Of a stretch of 64,000 nt of DNA, positions 62,011-64,000 are shown piece by piece. The notes under the pieces were generated by a model. That model was not told where the DNA came from. It did no database searches and saw only the letters and a program-made list of their open reading frames with translations. Position 1 is the first letter of the stretch, and each line of letters opens with the position of its first letter. The stretch comes from Sphaerulina vaccinii (lineage: Eukaryota > Ascomycota > Dothideomycetes > Mycosphaerellales > Mycosphaerellaceae), in assembly GCA_022570795.1 (NCBI GenBank), contig JAKUDP010000025.1, forward strand, positions 759,001 through 823,000, written 5' to 3'. The translations under genes and the position numbers were made by a program.

Positions 62011-64000
62011 ATGCGTGCCTCATATCTGCTGTCATGGACGGCGACAGCGCTCCTGGCTGCCAGTCCTGTCTCAGCAGGGCTGTTTGGCGGCAATGAGGAC
62101 AACAGTGTGGGTGGCCTAATGAAGAAGGAAGAGGACACGACAGGCCAGGACACGATATTCAATGGCAAGACTGTGCCTCCTATGACTGAACTGGAAGGCG
62201 ACAAGATCGACGAGCAAATAAAGGATGGCTACTGGATGGTCGAGTACTTCAGCCCCTACTGCCATCACTGCAAAGCATTTGCGCCTATCCTGCAAACACT
62301 ATATGAATTCTACTACACATCGAATCCTGTGCCGCAAACAGCAGGGTCGGGCGAAACAGACTCCGACACGAACAGCTTCACGAGGTACTACAACTTCAAG
62401 CTTGCCAAGGTGGACTGCGTGGCATTCGGAGATGCGTGCGTAAGCCACAAGATCGGATCGTTTCCTACGGTAGTCCTATATAAGGACGGAGTTGAGATTG
62501 AGAAGAAGACTGGACAAGATAACCTTTCGAACATGAGCAAGTGGGTGGAGAAGATCCTGGAGACGATCAAGCCTGGAAGCAGACCGCAAGGAGGCCCGAA
62601 ACTGCCGAAAGTGGGAGCGAAAGAGGCACCAGCGCAGCCAGTGATAGAAGCATTGGTCGCGAAAGAGGGCGATGCCAAAGTTGCAGCTGGAACTGCCAAA
62701 GCTACACTTACTGGCACACGAGTTGTCGAGCCTACGAGGCAGACTCCCAACCCGGTGGGCAAGAGCATGACATTGACAGCAGACAACTTCCAGCGACTGG
62801 TCACTACGACTCGCGATCCATGGTTTATCAAGTTCTACGCGCCTTGGTGTCACCACTGTCAGGCAATGGCTCCAAGCTGGCAAGGAATGGCCAAGCAGAT
62901 GGAGGGCAGGCTGAATGTGGGAGAAGTGAACTGCGAGGCGGAGAAGCGACTCTGCAAGGATGTCAAGGTTCGCGGCTACCCAACGATCATGTTCTTCCAG
63001 GGCGGAGAGCGAATCGAGTATGAAGGCCTGCGCGGACTTGGTGATCTTATGAGCTTCGCCAACAAGGCTGTGGGCTTGACAGCTGGCATTGCGAATGTGA
63101 CTGCTGCTGAATTCGAGGAGATGGAGGCCAAGGAGGAGGTCATCTTTGTCTACTTCTACGACGATGCCACAACCAGCGAGGACTTTGCCGCACTGGAACG
63201 TCTGACTCTGAGCTTGATCGGACACGCCAAGCTGGTCAAGACTCGCGATCCCGAAATGGAGAAGCGCTACAAGATTTCTGTCTGGCCTCGACTACTTGTC
63301 TCGCGAGATGGAAAGCCCACCTACTACAATGCATTGTCTCCACGCGACATGCGTGACTTTCGTCGTGTGCTCAACTGGATGAAATCGGTATGGCTACCTA
63401 TCGTACCTGAGCTGACTGCCTCGAATGCCCGTGAGATCATGGACCACCGTCTCGTCGTGCTAGGTATTCTCTCCCGCGACCGCACCGAAAGCTTCGCTCA
63501 ATCGAAGCGCGAAATCAAGAACGCAGCGCTGGAATGGATTGACAAGCAGACACAGGCCTTCCAGCTCGAACGCCAGGAACTTCGAGATGCGAAGCAACTA
63601 CGTATCGAGGAAGCAGAAGATCGCAACGACCAACGTGCCCTCCGCGCCGCTAAGCAGATCCGCATCAACATGGATGATATCGAACGGAAGGAGGTAGGCT
63701 TCGCGTGGGTCGATGGAGTCTTCTGGGAAAGGTGGATTCGCACTACCTATGGCATCAGCGTTGGAGATGGCGAGAAAGTGATCATCAACGATGAAGACAA
63801 CCACCGATACTGGGATACAACCATGACTGGAAACCCAATCGTCCCATCTCGAACATCAATCTTGGAAACACTACCTAGGATTGTTGCGAACCCACCTAAG
63901 ATCAGCCCGAAGTCGACCACCAATGCGATAGGGCATGTATGGTGGGTCGTCAAAGGCAACGTCAGCCATCACCCCTTCGTGAGCATTGGCCTCTTGGTCG
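62011..64000 (+). CDS. ER protein disulfide isomerase with two thioredoxin domains (3' end missing)
   Basis: Open from ATG 62011 to the window end, 663 codons seen. A signal peptide (MRASYLLSWTATALLAASPVSAG) precedes two thioredoxin domains with identical active sites: SPYCHHCK (Cys84/Cys87) and APWCHHCQ (Cys280/Cys283). A redox-inactive thioredoxin-like part follows, then a charged helical region (QAFQLERQELRDAKQLRIEEAEDRND). The last bases encode the start of a hydrophobic segment (SIGLLV), so it is probably a membrane-anchored PDI like yeast Eps1 or human TMX-type proteins, acting in disulfide formation and ER quality control. Confidence 0.9.
   Translation, partial: MRASYLLSWTATALLAASPVSAGLFGGNEDNSVGGLMKKEEDTTGQDTIFNGKTVPPMTELEGDKIDEQIKDGYWMVEYFSPYCHHCKAFAPILQTLYEFYYTSNPVPQTAGSGETDSDTNSFTRYYNFKLAKVDCVAFGDACVSHKIGSFPTVVLYKDGVEIEKKTGQDNLSNMSKWVEKILETIKPGSRPQGGPKLPKVGAKEAPAQPVIEALVAKEGDAKVAAGTAKATLTGTRVVEPTRQTPNPVGKSMTLTADNFQRLVTTTRDPWFIKFYAPWCHHCQAMAPSWQGMAKQMEGRLNVGEVNCEAEKRLCKDVKVRGYPTIMFFQGGERIEYEGLRGLGDLMSFANKAVGLTAGIANVTAAEFEEMEAKEEVIFVYFYDDATTSEDFAALERLTLSLIGHAKLVKTRDPEMEKRYKISVWPRLLVSRDGKPTYYNALSPRDMRDFRRVLNWMKSVWLPIVPELTASNAREIMDHRLVVLGILSRDRTESFAQSKREIKNAALEWIDKQTQAFQLERQELRDAKQLRIEEAEDRNDQRALRAAKQIRINMDDIERKEVGFAWVDGVFWERWIRTTYGISVGDGEKVIINDEDNHRYWDTTMTGNPIVPSRTSILETLPRIVANPPKISPKSTTNAIGHVWWVVKGNVSHHPFVSIGLLV

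Noticed and set aside
1..64000. Search for CRISPR arrays, operons or bacterial features
   Set aside because: Spliced genes and protein families are clearly fungal; no regularly spaced repeats of CRISPR type were found.

Overview
This window is nuclear DNA of a filamentous ascomycete (Pezizomycotina), most likely a Dothideomycete. Genes sit on both strands and carry short GT-AG introns, mostly 45-65 nt, several with a CTAAC or CTGAC branch point. The families are typical of moulds: CTF1/FarA and TamA Zn2Cys6 regulators, an RlmA MADS-box factor, a POD-6/Nak1 kinase, GT90 and DUF3328. The class assignment is inference; I could not run a search.

Layout. 0-8 kb: tail of a Gly/Tyr-rich gene, a 4-coumarate-CoA-ligase-like enzyme convergent with it (overlapping stop codons), a CTF1/FarA-type regulator split by micro-exons, and a broken TENA/THI-4 gene. 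8-17 kb: a Ste20-type kinase, a proline-rich orphan and a TamA/Dal81-like regulator. 18-26 kb: a WrbA/Pst2 flavoprotein, then housekeeping genes (G-patch protein, ORC3, Ctr copper transporter, PWP1). 26-31.3 kb: an accessory stretch with coiled-coil paralogues, a six-cysteine secreted protein, a GPI-type surface protein and a tandem tRNA-like repeat. 31.7-39.3 kb: RlmA, a short-chain dehydrogenase, a coiled-coil protein, ARV1 and the tiny V-ATPase subunit e. 39.3-49 kb: a second accessory stretch with a miniature inverted-repeat element, decayed coding DNA, a GT90 glycosyltransferase, a UstYa-like oxidase and a repeat peptide precursor. 49.9-64 kb: a mucin-like membrane protein, RBM25, bS21m, a second copy of the inverted-repeat element, orphans, a C2H2 regulator, complex I NDUFA5 and an ER protein disulfide isomerase cut by the window end.

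Most notable points. (1) A secreted precursor with KR-bounded near-identical repeats lies divergent to a UstYa/DUF3328 gene 2 kb away, the layout of a dikaritin-type ribosomal peptide locus, but the precursor has a stop in its first repeat. (2) The WrbA/Pst2 gene ends in UGA CUA and is followed in frame by 67 open codons ending in a CAAX box (CTVA), which suggests stop-codon readthrough giving a prenylated isoform. (3) Two 146-147 bp copies of a TIR element occur at 39.4 and 55.2 kb. (4) A secreted-protein gene has its first codons split by an intron after ATGA.

Multi-exon models below were assembled by eye from splice signals, reading-frame continuity and recalled family motifs. All need transcript support.
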